The position numbers were made by a program, and so were the translations under genes. This document shows, one piece after another, positions 22,240 to 33,010 of a stretch of 64,000 nucleotides of DNA. The notes beneath the pieces were generated by a model that was not told the DNA's origin, searched no databases, and saw nothing but the letters and a program-made list of their open reading frames with translations. The stretch comes from Physcomitrium patens (taxonomy: Eukaryota; Streptophyta; Bryopsida; Funariales; Funariaceae), in NCBI RefSeq assembly GCF_000002425.4, contig NC_037261.1, positions 914,659-978,658 of the forward strand, written 5' to 3'. Position 1 is the first letter of the stretch, and each line of letters begins with the position of its first letter.

Positions 22240-24360
22240 TGGTAGCCCTAGTCTAAAAAAGTTGTACAAATTGAGCACTCATTTCTTCAACCTCAAACCT
22301 CTTATAAAAAGCATAATTAAACATATTTACCTCACTTATATCTACATTATATTCCATCTCTTTGTTGCTTCTTACTTCTCCTTGATTTTTACTTCTATCA
22401 TGGTCTTGAATAGCTACCTCTTTTCTTTTAAGTAGCATCTCCTCAAATATAGATGCACAAAGTTAAGAGAAGACTTGTCTTATCTTTTGATCCTCTTCTT
22501 TCATCAAATAATAATCCAATGCCTTTACCATTATTCCTTCCACCATCATTTGCTTCTTTTTCTTGATGACATCAATGATAAACTTATGAAAGTAATTCTT
22601 TGCAATGGTAAGTACCTCCCTCAAGATAAATACAATTTTTCATCAAGAATCTTCTTTTCTAAAATTTCCTTCATATGAATAGAATTTTTGATGTCTAATT
22701 GAAGCTTTAAGGAAGGATCTTCACTTTTAGGCTTATCTAAGCCTTCTTTTTTTTGTCTTCTATTCTATTCTTTTGAGCTCCAACTCTGCTTCTTGATTGA
22801 AATGAAGGCACTACTTGAGCTTTTGGATAGGAATGCACTTTTTTTCTTTGAGTAGATTCCTTACTTCTTGGTGGCCTCTTCTTATTGGAGAGCTCCACTC
22901 ATCTTCTTAAGAGGATCTTGTCCTTTTTTCTTTCACAATAGCATTTTGATCCTTCAAATCCTTATTACAACTTAAAAAGGCTTTGATGCTAATAACATTA
23001 ATTAAGCCATCTCAACTTGTTGCCTTCTTAATAGCTTTTGCACCTCTAACCAAAGTCTCTTTTTGTGGCCTTGAGGTAGCTATCATGCCTCCAATATCTA
23101 CCTCAATGAGATAAGACTTGACTTTTTTTACATGCAAGCTACTTGCTCTCCCAATAAAGTCCTCTACAAAGCTTCTTCATAGTTCTTCTTCTAAAATTGA
23201 GCTCCAAAGGTTGCCTCTTAGTAGTGAGTTTAACTCTATCTTTTTTGAAGAAGATAATTCTTTTTTTTAAGTCTTCATCATAATCGGAGCAATCTTTGCT
23301 TTCATACTTGAGACTATTACAATACCTTTTAGCAAATCTCTTTGATTCCTCTGATGTATGCAAAAAAATAGCTTTTTAGCTTTTCTTTATTTCATTCATG
23401 TCTATTATTAATTCTTTCATGTCTTTAATCAATTCCTCAAGGATGTCTTTGAAAAGACTCTTACATGTTTGTTGGATTGGAGTAGTTGTCATTACAATTA
23501 ATGGAATGATTAGTATCATAGGTGGTAGAGCTTTACCTTTTAAAGTCCTTCATCTTGCCTTCATCAACCATTGCTTGGTCACAAATAGCATCACATCCTC
23601 CACTCTCTTTCAATCATTAATTAAACCTCATTTGGTGGATTTATCAGTTAAGAGGATAAAAAACATATCCATTAGTGCTTCATGTATTGCTTGGAAGAAG
23701 AACTCGATCTTTCTTGCATTTAATAAAAGTCTCTTTGAAGACAAGAATTTAGAGATTTTTTTTCAAATTTCCTAAATAATTCATTGAGGGCCATAGACTA
23801 CTTTGATTGATACTCAATCTATTCCAAAAACAACCTCTTCATGACTCTATCCAAATCTTCATCTAAAAATTAATCTCTTAACCTCCCTTCAAAGTTATTC
23901 CAAGCTTTTAAATTATCTTTGTGTAAATCCTTCACCTTCTCTTTAATTTTATAAATGTATGTTAATTTAAAACTAAAAATATAGTAAGACTTTAGGACTT
24001 GATGTACCTCCATCTCTTTGATATATGTTTAAAGAAACTCAGTGATGTTCCTTCTATCAAACCTCTCATGTTTATTGACTACACCTTATAATGCCTTGAT
24101 CACTTTCTTTTCACTTGATTGTATTTTTTGCTGTCTTTCAAAGTATGAACATACTCAAAACTAAGAACAAATCATTGGCACTTGCTTTCCTAGTGCCACT
24201 TATATCAACCCCTTCAAAATCATCCACCATCTTTAAATATCAAAAAATCTCTTACTTCCTTCCTTTTAACACTTGAACTTCTCTTCATACTCCAAACTTG
24301 TACCTTAGCTCTATAACTCTTTTGAGCTCTACTTGTACTTTTAATTGCCTCAAGGATGCT
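22240..24360 (-). pseudogene. Element B Gag region with zinc knuckle, degenerate
   Basis: At 23363-23139 the minus strand reads KRYCNSLKYESKDCSDYDED and then a section ending ELNFRRRTMKKL. This matches the C-x2-C-x4-H-x4-C knuckle and the following E-A-L-R...F-x-x-G-R segment of this gypsy group, with the second Cys and the His altered. A plus-strand frame at 23398-23775 covers the same DNA and is a shadow. The start of Gag could not be placed. Confidence 0.6.
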
Positions 24361-24366
24361 TTGAAT

Positions 24367-24376
24367 GGAAGCACCA
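24367..24376 (-). other. Element B candidate primer binding site
   Basis: Six nt inside the 5' LTR end the minus strand reads TGGTGCTTCC, the form expected for pairing with the 3' end (GGAAGCACCA) of a host tRNA. A threonine tRNA is possible, but this is uncertain. It is not the initiator tRNA-Met type. Confidence 0.45.
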
Positions 24377-24382
24377 AATTTA

Positions 24383-25156
24383 TGTCGAAAAGAGGAGCCT
24401 CCTCAGGAGAACATAGGATCTTTGATTACAAGTATATTACAAGAAGGTATAATGTTGTCTCAAATGAAATCAAACATAAAAAGCATCCATATGCTAGGTA
24501 AAATTTATAGATTAATTTCTTTCTTGTGTTGGGATGTATCTAATTTGTAATTCTAATCTCAAATCCAAATCTTTTTTTTATTAAAATATCTATAATTTAC
24601 TTATTATTAACTCAATCTAAGTAGAATTTAGCTCATTGAGAATACAAAAGAATAAAATCCAATAAATGGCATAGAAAATTCCAAATCAGTCTTGAAATTT
24701 GTTGCTAAAAAATTCTAGCAATCTCTCATCTACAAATTTGCTTAAATCTCTCTTTTCATAGCTCCATTTGTTGTGTACTATAGCTTATTTTAAAGCCTAT
24801 AATTAGATCTAGATTTTTTTTAATATCAACATAAAAAAATAAAAATACAAGAAGTGGTATAGAAAAATACAAACCAATGTTGAATCTCTTTTCTTAAAAA
24901 TAACAATGAAAAATCCTACTTGATTCCAAAACCCTCGCCTTAACCTTCTTCCAATACCTGCATTGAACCACTATATAGTTGGGCATCTATCCTAAAAGAT
25001 AATACCCTCAAACTCAAATAATCCATTCAAGCAAACAACCTCGTATTTTGAATCCCATTCAAATTTGTAAATATATTAGCATTATGTTTCTTCCTTTCTA
25101 TAAGAGAAATTAATTACTCTCCAAAAAACTTTGATGCACTTAAGTTAAATGCATCA
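24383..25156 (-). repeat. Element B 5' LTR, 774 bp
   Basis: Plus-strand ends are TGTC and ATCA, giving TGAT...GACA on the element strand. It aligns with 17259-18224 across GATCTTTGATTACAAGTA and the later CATTCAAGC(C/A)AACAACCTC section. A candidate primer binding site follows on the element side. Confidence 0.8.
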
Positions 25157-26952
25157 CAATATCCTTACAAAAGCCTATAATACATCTTAATATTATATAT
25201 AACACATCTTGTAACAATTGACAATAATTAAAAAACTTCACCAATATTATTTCTATTAAAATTCTAATTTTTTTTCTTCTAATTTATTTTTAAAATAAAA
25301 TATTTAATTTTATGAAAAAATTATTAAAAATGGTCCAAAGTGGCTGCAAAAATCTTTTAGTTGTTAGAGACTATGCAACTCAATAGATAGATGTCAAAGT
25401 CCTTTGAGGTACTATAATCTAAGAAATAATTCATTTTTTATACAAATTCACCTATATTATTATGGTTACTTATTATACATTTTTAGCCACAAAGATACAT
25501 ATTTCATCTATATAATTATTTAAATCATAGTAGATTTTTATTTTATTTTATTTATTTTTTTACATAATTTTGAATATATATTATCTATCAAATAATACTT
25601 AAGTCAATTTAAAAAATAAAAAAATATATTATTATTTTTTATTAGATGGTAATAAAAAAATTCTACAACATTAAATTAATATCTTTTTATAGACATCCTT
25701 GCATACATCATAACTTTTAAGATTTTAACAAGCCATACTCTATTTAAACTTGTTTATAACTTTATTCTAATATTTCATATTGAGTATTTATTTTCTATGA
25801 TACAATCAACTATGTCTTTATTGGATTCTTCCTACTGCATCTTTATAATCTAATTTACAAACTTAGAATTCTTAAGAATAAAGTAAATTGATTAATTGAT
25901 GAAAATTGATTGATTTGAAGATTTTAAGAGAATTATAATTGCTAAGATGGATATTTTTAAATACCTCATAAATTTCTTTTTGGTTAAAAGAAGAACTTCA
26001 AAATAAGTTGAAAATATTCTACAATCAAACATCCAATGCATTCTTCAATTAAATTTTACATTATATGAGAATATTTTAATTGCAATTATATTATATCAAA
26101 CCTAACTTAGAACTCTAATTAGTACAAAATTCTTTATTATATAGGTAACATCTTCAAATCATTTATTTTAGTAAAGACAATAGTATTGAATTAGTATTGT
26201 AGATTGACATTTAATACAAAGTAACACAATATGGCAATGTTTAGTGATAATGACTAAGTCTTAACTTAACTTGAAACAAAATGTTTAAAGTAAAAAAATA
26301 TATATTTTTTATTTTATTTTTGTTTCTTTTCTTCTTTAATTTTATGTATTTATAAGTTAGATAGTATTATTGACAAAATTTCTTTGCAATTGGCATAATA
26401 TCTTATGCCAATACATATTAAAGAACTTCTAAAGATCATGCATTCTTTGCAAATGCTCTCAAGAGTACTATACAAAGTAATTCTAAGATACAACTTTATT
26501 GATTTCACATTGTACTTTAATAACTTTGGCATTATTATCAACTCAAACAAACATAAGCTTTTATATAGCTAATAGAAAATTCAATTGCTTAATGTAGATT
26601 CACATGAACTAATCTTAAAGAAGAGGCTAACAAATCTCTATAGTCTAATGACTATGCCATCTACCTTAGATTTGCAATCAATACTATTAACCACCAACTT
26701 TAATCTTACTACTCTCAAACCAAAACAACTTATGCAAATGGATATTTCAACTATTAAATTAGAATGTGCCACATCTTTGGTACCAATAAAGGATGTTACT
26801 CTGCCTAAAGATATTTATGCATTGCTATTGTTATATATATTAAAAATAGATTCCTATAATTCTTTTGATAATATCAATTTCCATACAACATGATGATACA
26901 CTCATTTACACCTATCAATTTTTCTATTCCTTTCACATTATAATTTTAAAAA
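25157..26952. other. AT-rich spacer without supported gene
   Basis: Very AT-rich sequence. A 102-codon plus-strand frame at 26585-26893 has no motif I recognise and no genic composition. I see no RNA gene or element end here. Confidence 0.5.
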
Positions 26953-27517
26953 ATAATAATAATTAAGATTGAAAAGACATTATTTTACTTCCCAAGTAGT
27001 TTTTGATATTTATTGCAATCTAAAGTCTAATTTTTAGAATTTTTTTGATTAGAATGTTTAAAGCCTTAGTGAATTTTCAATGAATTCTTACGTAACAAGG
27101 GGTCTGCTGGAGGTTGGTACAAAGATAGTGCATTAGAGTTAGCTTTGGAATTTCATAGCGTGGTGCTTGTTGAAGCTTATTTTGTAAAACCTATTGCAAT
27201 AAAGATGCCTTAAAGTCTAGTTCCAAGGAAATTTTTGATAATTAAGATTGAAAAGACATTATCTTACTTCCCAAGTAGTTTTTGATATTTATTGCAATCT
27301 AAAGTCTAATTTTTAGAATTTTTTTGATTAGAATGTTTAAAGCCTTAGTGAATTTTCAATGAATTCTTACGTAACAAGGGGTCTGCTGGAGGTTGGTACA
27401 AAGATAGTGCATTAGAGTTAGCTTTGGAATTTCATAGCGTGGTGCTTGTTGAAGCTTATTTTGTAAAACCTATTGCAATAAAGATGCCTTAAAGTCTAGT
27501 TCCAAGGAAATTTTAAG
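26953..27517. repeat. Tandem duplication, two 279-bp units
   Basis: AATTAAGATTGAAAAGACAT occurs at about 26961 and again 279 bp later, and the whole intervening text repeats almost exactly (ACAAGGGGTCTGCTGGAGG at about 27095 and 27374). The first unit starts with 31 nt that also flank the right end of the long repeat copy 2 at 37456-37486. The second unit ends near 27517. Confidence 0.9.
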
Positions 27518-27889
27518 TTGGAAATTTTGATGCTTTTATGAATTTTTAGTGAATTTTTAAATACAAAGAGGTCTGCTACCCTAGCAGTTTGGGAGGCCAA
27601 TTTTAAAAAATCACATCTCAAATATCGCACACTGGAATATTGCAAAAATTGAGAGATAGGAGCTCATTCAAGTAAAGGTCCAGCGAAAAAAAACAACTCA
27701 TACATGTAAGAGCTAAAGAAGATTTTTGACAGATTTCTAATTGATCAGGGTTTGCTACTTCAATTCGACATAATGAAGGTAATCTTTCTTCCCTAATCAC
27801 CTCTTACTTATACTTGTTAGTGCATGGATTGCTGGATTGACTCTTCACCCATCTTATTATCTCTAATTAATACTATTTTAGTAAACCTT

Positions 27890-28160
27890 TTACCTCATTT
27901 TGATAATTAATTGTTAATTTTTAACTTCCAATTACCTTTTGACCTCCAACTTTTGACCTTTATGTTATTTCATTTTTATTTAATTTTTAACTTTGACTTT
28001 AATTTTTACCTTCAACTTTAAAACTTTAGATTATTTTACTTTAACTTAACTTTTAATCTTATTTATAACTTTTACTTTTTACCTCCAACTTTTAACTTTG
28101 TTATTTATTTTATTTTTCATCTTTTAATTTTTATCTTTTATATTAAAAATTTTAACTCCA
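27890..28160. repeat. Degenerate pyrimidine-rich minisatellite
   Basis: Variants of TTTTTAACTTT and ACCTCCAACTTTTGACC alternate with almost no G on the plus strand. No coding frame. The surrounding 27518-28680 is AT-rich spacer. Confidence 0.6.
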
Positions 28161-28682
28161 TATTAATGCTGAATTTTAATATTTGAAGCTAATTATTAAA
28201 GAATTTTCAACTTCAAATGAAGTTTTGCCATCAGAACTTCATCCATGAATAACTTCTTGGCCTCACTCCTCTCATTTGCATGGTTGATACCATTTCGGAA
28301 AGCCCTAGACTAGTACTCCAATGTGGTACAATTTTTTTTATTTTTATTTTTATACTAGTTCATAATTTTCAGAGTTTAAGATTAATTGGATAAGTCTTGG
28401 AAGGCATTTATCTAAATGGACTGCAATTGCTAAAAAATAAATCATGAAAATATATAATTGACTTGGTCGTGTTTATTTTAGATATATTGTGATTATTATA
28501 TCATTTTATTTATTTTTATTTATCTTTTCTATGCTTTGCATCTCTATATTATTTAATATTGGACTCTAATTCAAATTTCTTTTTAATTAAGTTAGACTTT
28601 ATTGAGAGAAGAAAAAATCACTCACATTTGATTTATAGTTCAACTTGAAATCAAATTTTAATAAATATATATTCCAAAAAGC

Positions 28683-29165
28683 TTAGTAACAATTTAAAAT
28701 ACATGTTGACATGAAGTACTTGTGATTCTTGTGAACTTTATATACAATAACTTGACATAAATTGCCTTTTAGTAAATGACAACATTCTTGAAATGAATCC
28801 ACAATTGTAAAAAGCTCTTTATTGTCGAACTTGTAATTAATCTTGATTGCTGAAAATTTCTTGAAATGAAAAGCTAGTAGATGGAACCTATCATCTACTA
28901 CCATTTGTGATAGAGAAACATCCATAGCAAAGTTTGATGCATTTTTCTATGAAAAATGCCTTAAAAAAATTAACGTGGTACAAAATTACTGGAGATATTT
29001 CAGCTTTTCATGATGTGATTCTAGCTAAACGATGCCTATTATAGTAATAAAAAACTTATTTTTAGAAACATTGTCATTTTTTGAAATCATATTTTATATT
29101 TTTTAATTACATTGCTTCTTTAGATAATATTGAGTAGTGTATTTAGATTCTCTTTAATATAAGTA
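28683..29165 (-). pseudogene. A-type element fragment: RNase H plus Gag knuckle, internally deleted
   Basis: An 80-codon minus-strand frame at 28925-28683 reads VDDRFHLLAFHFKKFSAIK, then NKELFTIVDSFQE and VIVYKVHKNHKYFMST. This is an intact-length RNase H of the element A family; the Asp of the Y-T-D-H-K block is lost. Directly upstream on the same strand, 29165-29095 aligns with element A's Gag knuckle region at about 15490-15560. Protease and most of the reverse transcriptase are missing, so the fragment has a large internal deletion. Plus-strand integrase begins at 29218. Confidence 0.7.
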
Positions 29166-29186
29166 TAAATTTTCTTATCAACTTCG

Positions 29187-29216
29187 ACAGTCAAAGACAG
29201 TCAAAGGCAGTCAAAG
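29187..29216. repeat. 10-bp tandem triplicate at a strand switch
   Basis: ACAGTCAAAG, ACAGTCAAAG, GCAGTCAAAG lie in tandem between the minus-strand fragment and the plus-strand integrase fragment. The last copy is part of the integrase frame (SKDFVQSYD). Confidence 0.85.
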
Positions 29217-29217
29217 A

Positions 29218-30360
29218 CTTTGTACAATCATATGATATTTTTTTAAGATCCAAAATTCTTCATCATCAACCTTATAAACTTCTTCAGCCATTATTTATTT
29301 CAAAACAACTATGGTCTTTTGCTTCTATGGATTTTATTACAAATCTTCTAATCTCAGGTTTGTATGATTTAGTATTTGTAATAATAATTTACTTTATTAA
29401 GATAGCACATTTTGTATTATGTACAAAATCTATCAAAAGTAGAAAAATGGCTAAGCTTTTTTTTTACAACATCTGTTGCTATCATGAATTGTTCAAGGAT
29501 ATTATAATAGATAGGAAGATTTAATTTATATTAAGATTTTAGAGAATCCTTTTTAAGATATTAAAAATAGATATAAAGCTCTCTTTGGCTTTTTATCTTT
29601 AAATTGATAGCCAAACGAAATGGGTGAATCAAGATTTGGAGTAATATTTGAAGTGTACCATCAATTATCATCAATATAAATTGACAATTATTTTGTCATT
29701 GGTAGAATTTGTATATAATAATTTGATACATTCTTCTATTCAACAAACACCTTTCTTTACCAATTGTGGTTATCATCCATGACCTGATACTATTGACTTT
29801 ATAAAAGTTGATAATCCTATGATAGAAGATTTGGTAAATCATTTATCAAAGTTATATGTAACAATGATGGCCTATTTAAAAGAAGCTCAAGAATAATAAA
29901 AAATCAATACGGATACTTGTTGTAAGGAATAACCACAATTCAATGTAAGTGACAAGGTATGGATACTTTGTTGTAATATCAAGACTATTTATCTTTGTAA
30001 TAAGTTGGACTATCGTAGGCTTTGACCTTTTCTTATTAGTAAACAAATAAATTTTGTTGCTTATTAATTATATCTATTGAAGTCTATGAAGGTCCATCTC
30101 ATATTCCATGTATTTTTTTTGAGCTATATAAGACAATAAATACCTCGGGAAGAAGACAAATACCACCTCCTCCTATAGAAGTGGATAATAATTAAGAGTT
30201 TAAGGTAGAAGAAGTTTTAGATTCAAGACATTGCTAAAATAGGTTAGAATATCATGTTCATTTGTACAAATATGATATTAGTGAATGCACATGGAAGCCA
30301 ACAAAGAATCTTACAAATATAACAAAGAAGGTTGAGATTTTTCATTGATGACATCTATCA
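29218..30360 (+). pseudogene. A-type integrase with chromodomain, plus strand
   Basis: The frame starts in the C-x-x-C-x-R-S-K segment (seen as SYDIFLRSKILHHQPYKLL). It goes on through SMDFITNLLISGLYDLVFVI and KIAHFVL to IIIDRKI (29327-29524), the first two catalytic blocks of Ty3/gypsy integrase. Later EFVYNNLIHSSIQQTPFFTN and KVWILCCNIKT follow in shifted frames. A chromodomain at about 30196-30300 reads EEVLDSR (one letter altered) and YDISECTWKP-like text. Stops and frameshifts make it inactive. An LTR of the same family follows. Confidence 0.78.
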
Positions 30361-30941
30361 AAATTAAGATGAAGAATAGCAAATCTTTGCTATAAAAAAT
30401 ATAAGATCTAGAGAAAATAGCATTCTACCTTCTATTTTTGTTTAGTACTTTTGAGCATTTGTTACACTAAGGAGATAGAAAACCAACAACTAGCAGATTT
30501 AGTTCAAGAGCTATTACTTGCTGACTTATTAGACAAGATATTACCATTGTCACAACCTTCAAGATGACGTAATCAAGATAAAGTTCTTTAAGAACAATAT
30601 GCCCTTCTTCAAATAAATGATAAGATACAACATGTTTGATATCATGACATTGGAAGGGACTCTCAATGTTTGGTGATTTTATTAGAGGTAAGAACAATTC
30701 TTGATAGTGTTCCAAATATTTTATTTGAAAGAAGTTACAAAGGCCTTGACAAAAATCAAATAATAGGACAGTCTTTTTGTCCTAGTATAAGACACAATTG
30801 ATGGCTGAGAGGACCTATCAACCATCTTCAAAGAGAACAAAGATCAAAATATGTAGCAAACATAATTTGCTACATCTTTGATTTTTTTCAAAATATAATG
30901 ACCACTTCTTATAGAACTTATCTTTAGAAGAGGGGATGATT

Positions 30942-31466
30942 TGAAGGACATATATATTTATCTTAATATTTATCTATGTAATTAAATAAAAATAGGTAAA
31001 AATAGATATATTTCATATTATTTTCTAAAAAAACTTCTTAAAAACTTTATAGATGTTACTTTGAATTTACACATGTTTATAGTTGATTGGTAGTTAGAAA
31101 CTTGGTCAATTAATTAATCACGTGTTGGTAGCTTGTAGAACAAGCTAATTATATGGCACACATATAGAAAAATTATATTGCAAGTTAAGATATGTACCTT
31201 GCAAAGTCAACACATTTTGGAGGTTCTACATGACATTGCCACATGGCTCTTAGTTAAGAGTATATAGGGAGGCAAGAATGAAGCCTATTTCACTCTTGTC
31301 AATGCCTTTTTAGTATTTAGTCTAGTTCAAAACTTCTTAGTCTTCTTATCTTTGGTGATAGTCATTCTATTTTAATACTATATAATCTTTGAATGACTTT
31401 TTACTCTTTTTAAGTGGCACATGAGTGTATTGACATTTTAGTTCTTTGAAGTTTATGTCCTTGACA
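30942..31466 (+). repeat. A-type LTR, plus orientation, first
   Basis: It starts TGAAGGACATA and ends TATGTCCTTGACA, so its ends are near-inverted with TG...CA. A purine tract (AGAAGAGGGGATGA) precedes it at 30926-30939. It aligns inverted with the element A LTRs. It is the best preserved end structure of this family in the window. Confidence 0.75.
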
Positions 31467-32500
31467 TTGAGCTATATACAACAATGAAGATATGACTAAA
31501 AAAAATTCAAAAACAATTAAAGAATAATGTAGATATCTATTGCATGTAACAACCTCATTTTCACGTTAGTGATAAAGTATGGTTACTTTGTTATAATATT
31601 AAAACTATTTGTCCTTGTGATAAGTTGGATTAACATAAAATTGAACCATATTTTATTTGTAAATAAGTCAATTTAGTCACTTATTGATTATATCTACTGG
31701 AGTCTATGAAAATCTATCCCATATTTCTTTTGGAGCCATACAAGATAATGAATATCTTCAAAAGAAAAAAAATACCATCGCCTCTTTTATAAGTAGAATA
31801 TAATCAAAAATTTAAGGTTGAAGAAGTCTTAGACTTGAGATGGCACTGTTTTAGGTTAAAATATCTTATTTATTGGCATAGATATAATATTAATAAATAT
31901 ATATAGAAGCCAAAAAAAAAATCTCACAAATATAATAGAGAAGGTCAAAGCTTTTCATCAATAACATTCATCAAAACCAAGATGAAGGATAGCAATTCTT
32001 TGTTATAAAAGAAACAAAATTTAAGAAAGATTACATTCTACCTTCTATCTTTATTTGTAATTTTTGTTTAATTGTAGCATTAAAGAGATGGAGAATCATT
32101 AGCCAATAGATCCAACTTAAGAGCCATCATTTGCTATCTTATTGGACGAGACATTGTGATTATTACAACCTTCAAGATGAGGTAATAGGAACAAAGACCT
32201 TTAAGAGCGACATGTTCTTCTTCAAATAAATGGCGAGATATAACCTATTTAATATCACAATTTGAGAAGAGAGTATCAATGTTTAGTGATTTTATTAGAG
32301 GTAAGAACAACTCTTGATGGTGTTACAAATGTTTTATTTGAAAGAAGTTATGAAAGTCTCAACAATGATCAAATAACAAGGTAGTCTTGTTGCCATGGAA
32401 TGAGACATTATCAATGGTTGAGAGAACCTATCAACTATCTTCAAAAGGAACAAAGATTAATTCATGTGGTAAATATAATTTGTTGCATTTTAGACTTCAT
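31467..32500 (+). pseudogene. Second A-type integrase C-terminus with chromodomain
   Basis: Begins in mid-integrase at the section matching 29850 and repeats the C-terminal domain and chromodomain (about 31800-31920: KFKVEEVLDLRW-like, then a lost TWEP). It is 5' truncated and directly abuts the preceding LTR. Many stops are present. Confidence 0.65.
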
Positions 32501-32554
32501 CAACATGTGATCACTGTTCCTCATGGAAATTGTTTCTAAAAAGAAAAAAAATAT

Positions 32555-33010
32555 CACAAACATATTTTTATTATAATTATTATTTAAATAATATAAATAG
32601 ATAGAAGTAGGTAAAAATAGATTAATTTTATATTATCTTTTTAAAAATCTTCCTAAAATGTTTATAGACTCTGCTTTGACTTTATATGTATTTGTAGTTG
32701 ATTGTTAGGTTAGAAACTTGGTCAATAAATTAACCACATATCATATAGATTAATAGCCTATGGAACAAACTAACTATGTGGCACCCATATAGAAAACTTG
32801 TCTTACAAGTTAGGATACATGGTGTGCAAAGTCAATACATTTTGGAGGTCCTATAGGACGTCACCATGTAGTTCCTAAGTAGATAGTATATATAAAGGCA
32901 AGAGTGGAGCCTTTTTCATTCTTATCCATTCTTTTTCTTACTTCTAGTTTAGTTTCAAGAAGTCTCTAGTTTGCTTGTCTTTTGGCAATAGCCATTCCAG
33001 TTTCTTCTTA
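32555..33010 (+). repeat. A-type LTR, plus orientation, second
   Basis: Aligns with 30942-31466 through ATAGA...GGTAAAAATAGAT and CATTTTGGAGGT, and diverges toward its right end. The pair integrase-LTR, integrase-LTR looks like a duplicated or recombined 3' half. The following 33011-33283 is AT-rich spacer. Confidence 0.6.

Larger units (their letters stand above)
17259..25156 (-). mobile_element. Element B: second Ty3/gypsy lineage with two LTRs
   Basis: Both ends carry TGTC...ATCA repeats on the plus strand (17259-18224 and 24383-25156). On the minus strand the order is 5' LTR, candidate primer site, Gag with zinc knuckle, reverse transcriptase, integrase, polypurine tract and 3' LTR. The polymerase text (YSNQWFTMPKKSQALKFIQD) belongs to a Ty3/gypsy group different from element A, and no chromodomain was seen. 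All frames are broken. No matching target duplication is visible (TTCAT left, CAATA right). Confidence 0.82.

Noticed and set aside
23398-23775. 125-codon plus-strand frame
   Set aside because: It lies over minus-strand Gag of element B and is its shadow.
26585-26893. 102-codon plus-strand open frame
   Set aside because: Low-complexity AT-driven composition, no motif, no splice or promoter context.
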